DNA of 64,000 nt from Janibacter sp. Soil728 (GTDB lineage: Bacteria; Actinomycetota; Actinomycetes; Actinomycetales; Dermatophilaceae). The position numbers and the translations under genes were made by a program. Positions 37,362 to 45,424 of this stretch are shown one piece after another (positions within the stretch are counted from its first letter, which is position 1; every line of letters begins with the position of its first letter). The stretch spans positions 62,001 to 126,000 of the forward strand of contig NZ_LMRZ01000005.1 of NCBI RefSeq assembly GCF_001428305.1. Reading direction: 5' to 3'. The notes beneath the pieces were generated by a model that saw nothing but the letters and a program-made list of their open reading frames with translations, ran no database searches and was not told the origin of the DNA.

Positions 37362-38392
37362 GAGCCACATCCCTGATCAAGGCCCTGCCGGGTCTGGTCG
37401 TCCTGGTCGCCCTCGTCGTGCTCCCGTACGTGACGGTGACGATCCCGGGCATCCTGCCCGGTCGGGTCAACGGCCCCGGGTCGCTGACGCTGCTGGCCAC
37501 CTGCTTCATCTTCGCGGGCTTCGCCCTCAGCTACGACGTGATCTTCGGACGGACCGGCCTGCTGAGCTTCGGGCACGCGCTCTTCGTCGCTGCCGGCAGC
37601 TACCTGCTGACGATATCGCTCTCCTCGTGGGACCTGCCGCTGCCGCTGGCGATCGTCGTGGCGCTGACCAGCACGCTCGTCCTGGCGCTCGTCGTCGGAG
37701 GGATCGCACTACGGGTCGGAGGCATCGCCTTCGCGATGGTGACCCTGGCCTTCGCCCAGGCGGCGTCGATCATCGTCCTGCGCAACCCGGGCGACCTCAC
37801 CGGTGGTGAGGAAGGGCTGGTCCTGGACCGCTCGGCGATCCCTCAGCTGCTCGTCGGGGTGCACAACGCTCCGTACCGGTACTGGCTGGCGCTGGGCTTC
37901 GTCGTCATCGCCTGGGCACTCGTGGCACTCCTGGTGCGCTCGCGGGCCGGGCATGCGATGGCCGCGGTCCGGGAGAACGAGGCCCGTGCGGCGGTGCTCG
38001 GCTACGACGTCTACAAGGTCAAGCTGCTCGCGATCGTCGTCGGCGCCCTGATCGGTGGGCTCGGTGGCATCGTCCACGCCATCGTCCTCGGTGGCTCGAC
38101 CCCACACCTGACGACCACGGAGTTCACCCTCGCGCTGCTCGTCATGGTCGTCCTCGGCGGCGCGGGCCGCCTGTGGGGAGCGGTCATCGGTGGTTTCGTC
38201 TACCACTACCTGGACTCCCGGCTCGTCGAGTTCAGCAGCTCCTCGGCGCTGGGAGCGATGCCGGACATCGTGCAGCGCCTCCTCGGGCAGCCGCTGCTCA
38301 TCCTCGGCGTGCTCTTCATCATCGTCGTGTACTTCGCGCCGCAGGGCCTGACCGGGCTCGGCGCGCGGTTGTTGCGCAAGGAGAGGGCATGA
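37358..38392 (+). CDS. livM: Branched-chain amino-acid-type ABC permease (LivM)
   Basis: A 344-residue permease with nine to ten membrane helices and the LivM signatures FALSYDVIFGRTGLLSFGHA near residue 48 and SRAGHAMAAVRENEARAAVLG near 195, the latter facing the ATPases. The ATG at 37358 overlaps the livH stop. Its own stop overlaps the alpha/beta-hydrolase start, which places that enzyme in the operon. Confidence 0.93.
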   Translation: MRATSLIKALPGLVVLVALVVLPYVTVTIPGILPGRVNGPGSLTLLATCFIFAGFALSYDVIFGRTGLLSFGHALFVAAGSYLLTISLSSWDLPLPLAIVVALTSTLVLALVVGGIALRVGGIAFAMVTLAFAQAASIIVLRNPGDLTGGEEGLVLDRSAIPQLLVGVHNAPYRYWLALGFVVIAWALVALLVRSRAGHAMAAVRENEARAAVLGYDVYKVKLLAIVVGALIGGLGGIVHAIVLGGSTPHLTTTEFTLALLVMVVLGGAGRLWGAVIGGFVYHYLDSRLVEFSSSSALGAMPDIVQRLLGQPLLILGVLFIIVVYFAPQGLTGLGARLLRKERA

Positions 38393-39315
38393 CCAACGAC
38401 CCGGACTTCGTCATCGAGCTGCCGGTGGGCAGCCTGGCCATCCACGACCTCACGGTGGGAGCAGCCGCACCCGACGCTCCCGTCGTCCTGGCCGTCCACG
38501 GCATCACGGCCAACGGGTTGTCCTGGGCGGGCCTGGCCGAGGAGATGCACCGTCGGCACGGACCGGGAGCCGTGCGAGTGCTGGCGCCCGACCTGCGTGG
38601 TCGGGCGGCCAGCCGCGAGGCGCCGGGGCCCTACGGTCTCGCCGCGCACGCCGTGGACCTGGCCACCGTCGCCGGTGTCTTCGGCACGCACCCGATCCTC
38701 GTGGGCCACTCGATGGGCGGTTTCGTCGTCGCTCTCACGGCTGCGGAGCGACCCGACCTCTTCCCGTCGGTCGTGCTCGTCGACGGGGGGCTGGCCTTCC
38801 CTCCGCCCCCGGACCTGGATGTCGATGCGGCCCTCCAAGCGGTCATCGGCCCGGCCATGGACAGACTGTCCATGCGCTTCGACGACGAGGCAGACCATCT
38901 CGCCTTCTGGGCGAAGCACCCGGCCGTCGGGCCCTTGCTCGAGGGTCCGGTCGGCGGGATCGTGCGGCGCTACCTCGACCACGACCTGATGGCTGCGCCC
39001 GAGGGGGATGGGCGGTCCATGAGCTCGTGCGTCCTCGATGCCGTGCGGGCAGACGGCGCCGATGTCCTCGCCGACCCCGCCGCCCACGCGGCCGCCGGTC
39101 GGGCGGTGGAGCAGGGGATCAGCGTCGAGCTGGTGTGGGCCCGACGCGGCCTGCAGGACGAGCCCCAGGGTCTGTACGACGAAGGGCGGCTCGCCGCCCT
39201 CGACCTGCCCGTCGGTCTCGTGACGCACGAGACCGACGCCAACCACTACGACGTCATCCTGAAGGGGGAGGGGCTGACCGCAGTCGCCGATGCCGTCGAT
39301 CGCGCCCTGGACTGA
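38389..39315 (+). CDS. Alpha/beta-fold hydrolase ending the ABC operon
   Basis: A 308-residue alpha/beta hydrolase. The oxyanion-hole region is VLAVHGITANGLSW, the nucleophile elbow GHSMGG (Ser near residue 108), and the C-terminal catalytic histidine is probably in HETDANHYD. A cap domain lies between about residues 140 and 230. The ATG overlaps the livM stop by four bases, so it is translated with the transporter. It may process the imported compound, for example an ester or amide; this is inference from operon position. It converges on the PucR-type regulator with no hairpin in the 50-bp gap. Confidence 0.88.
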   Translation: MTNDPDFVIELPVGSLAIHDLTVGAAAPDAPVVLAVHGITANGLSWAGLAEEMHRRHGPGAVRVLAPDLRGRAASREAPGPYGLAAHAVDLATVAGVFGTHPILVGHSMGGFVVALTAAERPDLFPSVVLVDGGLAFPPPPDLDVDAALQAVIGPAMDRLSMRFDDEADHLAFWAKHPAVGPLLEGPVGGIVRRYLDHDLMAAPEGDGRSMSSCVLDAVRADGADVLADPAAHAAAGRAVEQGISVELVWARRGLQDEPQGLYDEGRLAALDLPVGLVTHETDANHYDVILKGEGLTAVADAVDRALD

Positions 39316-39365
39316 CTGCGGGGCAGTGGCGTGCGGTCCGGTCGGGCGGCGCGCAGGTGGCGGGC

Positions 39366-41219
39366 TCAGGGGGACTCGAGGAGGCGGCGCATGCGCAGGG
39401 CCAGCTGGATCTCCAGGGCGCGGTCGGGGTGCTGCCAGTCGTCGCCGAGCAGGGCCGCGATACGGCCGAGGCGCTGGGCGACCGTGTTGACGTGCACGTG
39501 GAGAGAACCGGCGGCGTGCCTCGGGCTGGATCCGGCCGCGAAGTAGGCGACGAGCGTGCCCGCGAGGTCGCTGCCGCGCTCGTCGTCGTAGTCGAGGACT
39601 GGGCCGAGGACCGAGCGGACGTAGTCGTGGACATCAGGATCGGCCCCGACGATGAGCCCGGCAAAACCGAGCTCGGTGGCCGCGGCGCCCGTCCCCGCCC
39701 GGCCGAGCGCCACGAGCGCGCGCACCGTGCGGGACCCTTCCTCGAGCGCACCCGGCAGGTCGTCGACGTCGCCGACGGGCCCGCACCCACCGACGGTGAT
39801 CTGCGGGCCCCTGGTGACCCGCTCGGCCAATGTTCGGGCCAGGGCGTCGGGATTCTCACCGGGGACGATCGCGACGATGCTGTCCTCGTGCGTCCCCACG
39901 AGCGTGCCGTCTCCGAGGATCGTGCTCACGGTCAGGGCCAGCGCCCGCTGCTGCGTGGGGTCACCGCCTCGCACGACGAGCAGGCACCACGGGTCCCGCG
40001 GCTCGACCGACGCCGAGCGCAGGTACCCGGTGCGGTCGTCGCGGCCGCCGCGCGCGGTGAGGAGGTCGGCGAGGACGCGGTCGCGCTCGCTCTGCCGTGC
40101 ATCGTCGGCCTGACGCTCGAAGAGCAGGACGAGGGCCGTGACGACGGCAGCGCGCTCGACCGTGCGCTGGTCGGCGTCCTCGAGGGCATCCGGTGCACCG
40201 ACGACGAGGGTCCCCAGCTGCTCGTGTGCGGCGATGACGCCGATGGCGTGGATGCCGTCGTCCTCGACGAGTCGACCGACCTCGTGACGGGCCCGGTCCA
40301 CGACCGGATGGGCGAGGAGGGGATCCTTCTCGGCCTCCGGGGCGACTCCGGCGACGCTGCGGCGCTCGCCGGCACCGTCGAAGAGGACGGCCCACCCTCC
40401 GAGCAGGTCGACCAGGGCCTGCGTGACGTCACCGACACCCCCACCTTCGAGGACGACGGAGGCAAACCGGTCGTGGGCGGCCGCTGCCCGCTCCACGCCG
40501 ACGGCCTGCTGCCGCACGATGTCGTGGGCCTCGGACAGCGCCGCGAGCGCGTGCTCGGCGTCGGCGAGTGCCCGCGTCTGCACGATGGCGATCGCAGCGA
40601 GGGCCGCCAGGTTGCCCAGCAGGCCGATCTCGGCGTGGGAGAAGGGTCGCGGCGTGCGGTTGGCAGCGAAGAGCACTCCGACGAAGGTGGACTCCACGAT
40701 CAGCGGCGTGCCGCAGATGGCGATGATGCCCTCGTCGCCCACACCGTGGTCGATCGTGGAGGTGTGGCTGAAGCGTTGGTCCGACGAGTAGTCCGCCGTC
40801 CAGTACGGCTTGTGGGTCGAGGCCACGAGACCACCGAGACCGTCACCGAGCGACAGCCGCAGCGACTGGAAGTCCGCGGACACCGACCCGTCTGTCACCC
40901 GCATGAAGGTGTCGCCGGCGTCGGCGTCGTAGAGGGTCAGGTAGGCCAGGTCCGTGCCCAGGAGGGTCCGAGCCCGACGCACGATCGCCTCGAGGACGAT
41001 GGACGGGCTCGACTCGGAGGCGAGCTCCCGTGCGGTGTCGAGGAGTGCGGACTGGGCCGACTCCCTTCGCCGGTGGGTCTCGCGCAGCCCCCCGATGCGC
41101 AGGGCGAGGTCCTTGGCCGCCTCCGGCGCGGGGGCATCGGCCAGCTGGGCGATCGGCACATCGGACACCAAGAGCTCGAGCAGGTGGGTGACCTGCGTCA
41201 GGGGCTCGTCGCTGGGCAT
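39366..41219 (-). CDS. GAF-domain PucR/CdaR-family transcriptional regulator
   Basis: A 617-residue regulator. A GAF domain covers residues ~55-205 (TDLAYLTLYDADAGDTFMRV to VGVLFAANRTPRPFSHAEIG). A coiled segment (QTRALADAEHALAALSEAHD) leads to a GGDEF-like CdaR middle domain, and the C terminus holds the PucR-type helix-turn-helix (HVHVNTVAQRLGRIAALLGDD). Such proteins sense small molecules and activate catabolic genes. The ATG at 41219 is chosen because TAGGAT lies 7 nt upstream. It follows the 3-hydroxybutyrate dehydrogenase gene by 25 nt and probably controls that gene and the divergent permease (inference). Confidence 0.88.
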   Translation of the reverse strand: MPSDEPLTQVTHLLELLVSDVPIAQLADAPAPEAAKDLALRIGGLRETHRRRESAQSALLDTARELASESSPSIVLEAIVRRARTLLGTDLAYLTLYDADAGDTFMRVTDGSVSADFQSLRLSLGDGLGGLVASTHKPYWTADYSSDQRFSHTSTIDHGVGDEGIIAICGTPLIVESTFVGVLFAANRTPRPFSHAEIGLLGNLAALAAIAIVQTRALADAEHALAALSEAHDIVRQQAVGVERAAAAHDRFASVVLEGGGVGDVTQALVDLLGGWAVLFDGAGERRSVAGVAPEAEKDPLLAHPVVDRARHEVGRLVEDDGIHAIGVIAAHEQLGTLVVGAPDALEDADQRTVERAAVVTALVLLFERQADDARQSERDRVLADLLTARGGRDDRTGYLRSASVEPRDPWCLLVVRGGDPTQQRALALTVSTILGDGTLVGTHEDSIVAIVPGENPDALARTLAERVTRGPQITVGGCGPVGDVDDLPGALEEGSRTVRALVALGRAGTGAAATELGFAGLIVGADPDVHDYVRSVLGPVLDYDDERGSDLAGTLVAYFAAGSSPRHAAGSLHVHVNTVAQRLGRIAALLGDDWQHPDRALEIQLALRMRRLLESP

Positions 41220-41226
41220 GCTCTGC

Positions 41227-41232
41227 ATCCTA
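41227..41232 (-). promoter_or_regulatory. Candidate -10 box (TAGGAT), leaderless start of the PucR-type gene
   Basis: On the minus strand TAGGAT ends 7 nt before the ATG at 41219, inside the short gap after the dehydrogenase gene. Confidence 0.4.
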
Positions 41233-41244
41233 GGCATGAGGGAA

Positions 41245-42024
41245 TCAGTGGGCAGTCCAGCCGCCGTCCAGCGGTAGCGATGATCCGGTGATGCTCGTCG
41301 CCGCCGTGGAGCAGAGGAAGAGTGCCAGCGCAGCGACCTCGTCCACCTCGACCAGACGCTTCAGGGCGACCGGGGCGAGCATGATCTGCTCGAGCACCTC
41401 CTCCTCGGGGATGTCGTGCGTACGGGCCTGGTCGGCGATCTGCTTCTCCACGAGGGGAGTGCGCACGTAGGCGGGGTTGAGGCAGTTGCTCGTCACCCCG
41501 TGCTCGGCTCCCTCCAGCGCCACGACCTTGCTCAGGCCCTCGAGCCCGTGCTTCGCCGAGACGTACGCGGACTTGAAGGCGCTGGCCCGCAGCCCGTGGA
41601 CGCTCGAGATGTTGACGATGCGGCCCCAGCGCTGCTCGTACATGTGGGGGAGGTTGGCCCGGATGAGCCTGAAGGGTGACTGGAGCATCAACCTCTGGAT
41701 GAGGTCGAACTTCTCGACCGGAAACTCGTGCACCGGGCTCACGTGCTGGATGCCGGCGTTGTTGACGAGGACATCGACCTCACCGGGGAGGTCGGCCAGC
41801 CCGTCGAGGTCAGCCAGGTCAGCGGGGCAGGGGGTCACGGTCAGCCCCGACAGCTCGTCGGCGAGACGATCGAGGCCACCCTGGTCGAGGTCGACGGCGG
41901 TGACGCGGGCCCCGGCGGACGCGAAGGCCGCCACGCAGGCCGCCCCGATGCCGCTCGCGGCGCCCGTGACCATCACATGACGGCCGGTCAGGTCCGGAGC
42001 GAGGGTGATGTGGGAGTGGGTCAT
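41245..42024 (-). CDS. bdhA: 3-hydroxybutyrate dehydrogenase (SDR family)
   Basis: A 259-residue short-chain dehydrogenase. The NAD-binding TGAASGIG (residues ~19-26), NNAG, catalytic Ser in NISSVHG and YVSAK with Tyr/Lys are all present. The segments AGIQHVSPVHEFP, GLEGLSKVVALEGAEHGVT and NCLNPAYVRTPLVEKQI are typical of D-3-hydroxybutyrate dehydrogenase, which oxidises 3-hydroxybutyrate to acetoacetate. The ATG at 42024 lies 7 nt after TACGTT. It is followed by the GAF/PucR regulator and diverges from a GntP-family permease, a coherent uptake-and-oxidation locus. Confidence 0.9.
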   Translation of the reverse strand: MTHSHITLAPDLTGRHVMVTGAASGIGAACVAAFASAGARVTAVDLDQGGLDRLADELSGLTVTPCPADLADLDGLADLPGEVDVLVNNAGIQHVSPVHEFPVEKFDLIQRLMLQSPFRLIRANLPHMYEQRWGRIVNISSVHGLRASAFKSAYVSAKHGLEGLSKVVALEGAEHGVTSNCLNPAYVRTPLVEKQIADQARTHDIPEEEVLEQIMLAPVALKRLVEVDEVAALALFLCSTAATSITGSSLPLDGGWTAH

Positions 42025-42031
42025 GACGAGC

Positions 42032-42037
42032 AACGTA
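42032..42037 (-). promoter_or_regulatory. Candidate -10 box (TACGTT), leaderless start of bdhA
   Basis: Minus-strand TACGTT ends 7 nt before the ATG at 42024. An imperfect inverted repeat TGCCGC-N10-GCGGCA (42081-42102) lies in the 176-bp divergent region and is a candidate regulator site. Confidence 0.4.
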
Positions 42038-42200
42038 TGAGTCGACCTTCGACGTGCGCATGGGCCATCACCACATGATTTGCCGCAGATGGTGTGGCGG
42101 CACACGCGTTGTTCTCGGATCGAGGGTGCCACCATCGGTCAAGCCACAGTGACGTCGCCCGCTCGACGTCGCGTCCTGAACTCGACTGTAGGAGACACCG

Positions 42201-43673
42201 ATGTCCCTCGGACTCATCGGCATCATCCTGTCGCTTGGCCTGCTCATGTACCTGGCCTACCGCGGCATCAACGTGCTGATCCTCGCCCCACTGCTCGCCC
42301 TCCTGGCGACCCTCATGGCAGGCGGCCCGATGCTGGCCACCTACACCCAGGTCTTCATGCCGGCCCTGGGCAAGTACGCCATGACCTACTTCCCCCTCTT
42401 CCTCCTGGGCGCCATCTTCGGCAAGGTGATGGACGTCAGCGGCTCGGCCAAGGCGATCGCCGACTTCATCGTCGACAAGATCGGTGCCCAGCGGGCGATC
42501 CTCGCGATCGTCCTCGCCTGCGGCATCCTCACCTACGGCGGTGTCTCGCTCTTCGTCGTGGCCTTCGCGGTCTTCCCGATCGCGGCGGCGCTCTTCAAGG
42601 AGTCGGGCATCCCCAAGCGGCTCATCCCGGCAACGATCGCCCTGGGCTCCTTCACCTTCACCATGACGGCGCTGCCCGGCACGCCCGCGATCCAGAACGC
42701 GATCCCCTCGCCGTACTTCGGCACCAACGCCTTCGCCGCCCCCGGCCTGGGCCTGATCGCCGGCCTGATCATGTTCGGCGGTGGCGTCGCCTACCTCAAC
42801 CACCGCTCGAGCAAGCTCGTCGCGGCCGGGGAGATCTACGAGCCGCCGGTGATGAAGGGCGGCGGCTTCTTCGGACGCGGCAAGAACAAGGACGTGGAGA
42901 CCGGGGACGAGGCGCCGGTTGCGGCGACCACCGAGTCCTCCGAGGCCGACGAGCACATCATGGAGCGCCCTACGGTCCCGTGGGCCCTGGCCTTCCTCCC
43001 GATCGTCGTCGTCATCGCGCTCAACTACGCGCTGGTCAACTGGATCTTCCCCGGCATGGACTTCGACTACCTCAAGCAGGACGCCTACGGCTCGGTCGGC
43101 ATCGACGACGTCGCTGGCATCTGGGGCATCATCGTCGCGCTGGTGGCCTCGATCGCCATCGTCCTGGCGGCCAACTGGACCCGTATCGGCGACGTCAAGG
43201 GCGCCGTCAACGAGGGCACGATGGGCTCGCTCCTGCCGATCTTCAACACTGCCTCCGAGGTCGGCTATGGGGCGGTCATCGCCTCCCTGGCGGCCTTCAC
43301 GACGATCAAGGACGCGGTCCTGGGCGTCTCGGGCAACCCGCTCGTCTCGCTCGCGTTGTCGGTCAACGTCCTGGCCGGGATCACCGGCTCGGCGTCCGGC
43401 GGCATGAGCATCGCGCTCGAGGCGCTCGGTACCCAGTTCAAGGAGATGGCCATCTCCCAGGGCATCTCCCTGGAGCTGGTCCACCGGGTCACGGCGATCT
43501 CGTCCGGTGGCTTCGACGCACTGCCGCACAACGGCGCCGTCATCACCCTGCTCGCCATCTGCGGCCTGAGCCACCGGCAGTCCTACAAGGACATCGCGGT
43601 CGTCGCGATCCTCGTCCCGGTGCTCGCGCTCATCGTCATCATCGTGCTCGGCACGATCTTCGGCAGCTTCTGA
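42201..43673 (+). CDS. GntP-family permease, probable 3-hydroxybutyrate transporter
   Basis: A 490-residue secondary transporter of the GntP/ArsB superfamily with about 12 membrane helices. Family segments include NVLILAPLLALLATLMAGG near residue 24, YFPLFLLGAIFGKVMDVSG and TALPGTPAIQNAIP (residues ~153-166), and a C-terminal GSASGGMSIALEALG. A charged cytoplasmic loop (~210-255) is rich in Gly, Lys and Glu. GntP members carry gluconate or hydroxy acids; the divergent 3-hydroxybutyrate dehydrogenase suggests hydroxybutyrate (inference). AGGAG lies 6 nt before the ATG. Confidence 0.87.
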   Translation: MSLGLIGIILSLGLLMYLAYRGINVLILAPLLALLATLMAGGPMLATYTQVFMPALGKYAMTYFPLFLLGAIFGKVMDVSGSAKAIADFIVDKIGAQRAILAIVLACGILTYGGVSLFVVAFAVFPIAAALFKESGIPKRLIPATIALGSFTFTMTALPGTPAIQNAIPSPYFGTNAFAAPGLGLIAGLIMFGGGVAYLNHRSSKLVAAGEIYEPPVMKGGGFFGRGKNKDVETGDEAPVAATTESSEADEHIMERPTVPWALAFLPIVVVIALNYALVNWIFPGMDFDYLKQDAYGSVGIDDVAGIWGIIVALVASIAIVLAANWTRIGDVKGAVNEGTMGSLLPIFNTASEVGYGAVIASLAAFTTIKDAVLGVSGNPLVSLALSVNVLAGITGSASGGMSIALEALGTQFKEMAISQGISLELVHRVTAISSGGFDALPHNGAVITLLAICGLSHRQSYKDIAVVAILVPVLALIVIIVLGTIFGSF

Positions 43674-43703
43674 TCGAGCGCCCACGCGCACGTGTCGCCC
43701 ATG

Positions 43704-43750
43704 ACGAAGGGAGGCCCCCACCGGTGATCCGGTGGGGGCCTCCCCTTCGT
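43704..43750. terminator. Bidirectional terminator between permease and murA
   Basis: ACGAAGGGAGGCCCCCACCGG pairs with its complement through to CCCCTTCGT with one bulged base and a TGAT loop. The outer arms are variants of the GACGAAGGGG motif. Confidence 0.88.
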
Positions 43751-43777
43751 GACGCTTGCTGAGCAAGCTCCTCAGGG
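43744..43777. repeat. Interspersed hairpin element, copy C
   Basis: CCTTCGTGACG, stem GCTTGC-TGA-GCAAGC, then CTCCTCAGGG. It overlaps the right edge of the terminator. Confidence 0.7.
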
Positions 43778-43807
43778 CGGCGCCTTCGTCGTGCGTGGTG
43801 GTGGTGC

Positions 43808-45349
43808 TCAGCCGATGTCGCGGAAGGGCTGCACGCTGGCCCCCAGCGCGTTGAGGCGCTCGGCCAGGTCCTCGTAGCCGCGGTGGATGACGTAGACATT
43901 GCGCAGGTACGACGTGCCCGGCGCGGCGAGCATCGCCAGCAGAACGACCACGCCGGGGCGCAGCGCCGGCGGGCAGGTGACCTCGTTGGCGCGCCAGCGG
44001 TTGGGGCCCTCGACCAGGACGCGGTGCGGGTCCATGAGCGTCACCTTGCCGCCGATCTTGTTGAGCTCGGTGAGGTAGATGGCGCGGTTGTCGTAGACCC
44101 AGTCGTGGATCGTCGTGGTGCCCTCCGCGCAGGCTGCGATGAGTGCGAAGAAGGGCAGGTTGTCGATGTTGAGACCCGGGAAGGGCATCGGGTGGATCTT
44201 GTCGATCGGTGCCTTGAGCGGACCGGGGTGCGTCGTGATGTCGACGAGCCGGGTCCGGCCGTTGTCGGCGAGGTACTCCTGGGACAGCGAGTACTTCATG
44301 CCCATCCCCGACAAGGTGGCGAGCTCGATCTCGAGGAACTCGATGGGCGAACGCCGGATCGTGATCTCGGACTTGGTGACCACCGCGGCGGCGATGAGGC
44401 TCATCGCCTCGATCGGGTCCTCGCTGGGGGAGTACTCGACGTCGACGTCGATGTCCTTCTTTCCCGTGATGACGAGCGTGGTCGTGCCGATGCCCTCGAC
44501 GACCACGCCGAGCTTCTCGAGGAAGAAGCACAGGTCCTGGACCATGTAGTTGGGCGAGGCGTTGCGGATGGTCGTGCGGCCCGGGTGACGGGCGGCGGCC
44601 ATCAGCGCGTTCTCGGTGACGGTGTCGCCGCGCTCGGTGAGGATGATCGCCTTGTCCGAGTCGACCTTGCCGGAGGCGGTGGCCTCGTACGAGCCCTGGG
44701 TGGCCTCGACGTCGAGGCCGAAGTGGGTCAGCGAGGTCATGTGGGGCTCGACCGTGCGCGTGCCGAGGTCGCATCCGCCGGCGTAGGGCAGGCTGAAGTG
44801 CTCGAACTCGTGCAGCAGCGGGCCGAGGAACATGATGACCGTGCGGGTGCGGCGCGCCGCCTGCTCGTCCATCGTGTCCAGGCTCAGACGCGCCGGGGGC
44901 GTGATCTCCAGGTCGGAGCTGTCGGGCAGCCACCGGGTCTGCACGCCGATGGAGTTGAGCACCTCGAGGATGCGGTTGACCTCCTCGATGCGAGCGAGGT
45001 TGCGCAGGGTCGTCGTGCCCTTGTTGAGCAGGGAGGCGCAGAGCAGGGCGACGGCAGCGTTCTTGCTCGTCTTGACGTCGATGGCACCGGACAGCTGCCG
45101 GCCACCCTCGATCTTCAGGTGGACGGCGCCACTGCTGGGGGTGCGGGTGAGCGCCACGAGCTCGGTGTCCAGGGCTTCGCTGATCCGGGCGAGGTTGTCG
45201 AGGGTCAAGTTCTGGCCTCCGGCCTCGATCCGTGCGACCGCGCTCTGGCTGGTCTCGAGCTTGGTGGCGAGATCGGACTGGGACAGGCCAGCGCGGTGAC
45301 GCGCTTCCTTGATCGTGGTGCCGATCCGGGCGAGATAGTCATCAGACAT
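43808..45349 (-). CDS. murA: UDP-N-acetylglucosamine 1-carboxyvinyltransferase with N-terminal XRE-type HTH domain
   Basis: A 513-residue fusion. Residues ~8-62 are a Cro/CI-type helix-turn-helix (LARIGTTIKEARHRAGLSQS, LETSQSAVARIEAGGQ). The rest is a complete EPSP-synthase-fold MurA: substrate residues in TSKNAAVALL, the catalytic cysteine in AGGCDLGTR (Cys193), a conserved aspartate in NIDNLPFF, and arginines in YDNRAIY and ALRPGVV. MurA adds enolpyruvate to UDP-GlcNAc, the first step of peptidoglycan synthesis. It is probably the second, HTH-bearing actinobacterial paralogue rather than the housekeeping copy. The ATG at 45349 is 7 nt from a TACCTT -10 box. Confidence 0.9.
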   Translation of the reverse strand: MSDDYLARIGTTIKEARHRAGLSQSDLATKLETSQSAVARIEAGGQNLTLDNLARISEALDTELVALTRTPSSGAVHLKIEGGRQLSGAIDVKTSKNAAVALLCASLLNKGTTTLRNLARIEEVNRILEVLNSIGVQTRWLPDSSDLEITPPARLSLDTMDEQAARRTRTVIMFLGPLLHEFEHFSLPYAGGCDLGTRTVEPHMTSLTHFGLDVEATQGSYEATASGKVDSDKAIILTERGDTVTENALMAAARHPGRTTIRNASPNYMVQDLCFFLEKLGVVVEGIGTTTLVITGKKDIDVDVEYSPSEDPIEAMSLIAAAVVTKSEITIRRSPIEFLEIELATLSGMGMKYSLSQEYLADNGRTRLVDITTHPGPLKAPIDKIHPMPFPGLNIDNLPFFALIAACAEGTTTIHDWVYDNRAIYLTELNKIGGKVTLMDPHRVLVEGPNRWRANEVTCPPALRPGVVVLLAMLAAPGTSYLRNVYVIHRGYEDLAERLNALGASVQPFRDIG

Positions 45350-45356
45350 ACCTCCC

Positions 45357-45362
45357 AAGGTA
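45357..45362 (-). promoter_or_regulatory. Candidate -10 box (TACCTT), leaderless start of the HTH-MurA gene
   Basis: Minus-strand TACCTT ends 7 nt before the ATG at 45349. A GGGAGG sequence lies only one base from the ATG, too close to act as a ribosome binding site. Confidence 0.45.
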
Positions 45363-45424
45363 ACCCATATATGAGATAGATGCAGGTTGTGTGGTGTCTG
45401 CGTGTCGAGGGACATGCTGCCTGC

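Noticed and set aside
42021-44933. Minus-strand frame opposite the permease and running through murA
   Set aside because: Crosses a terminator and a well-supported gene in another frame.
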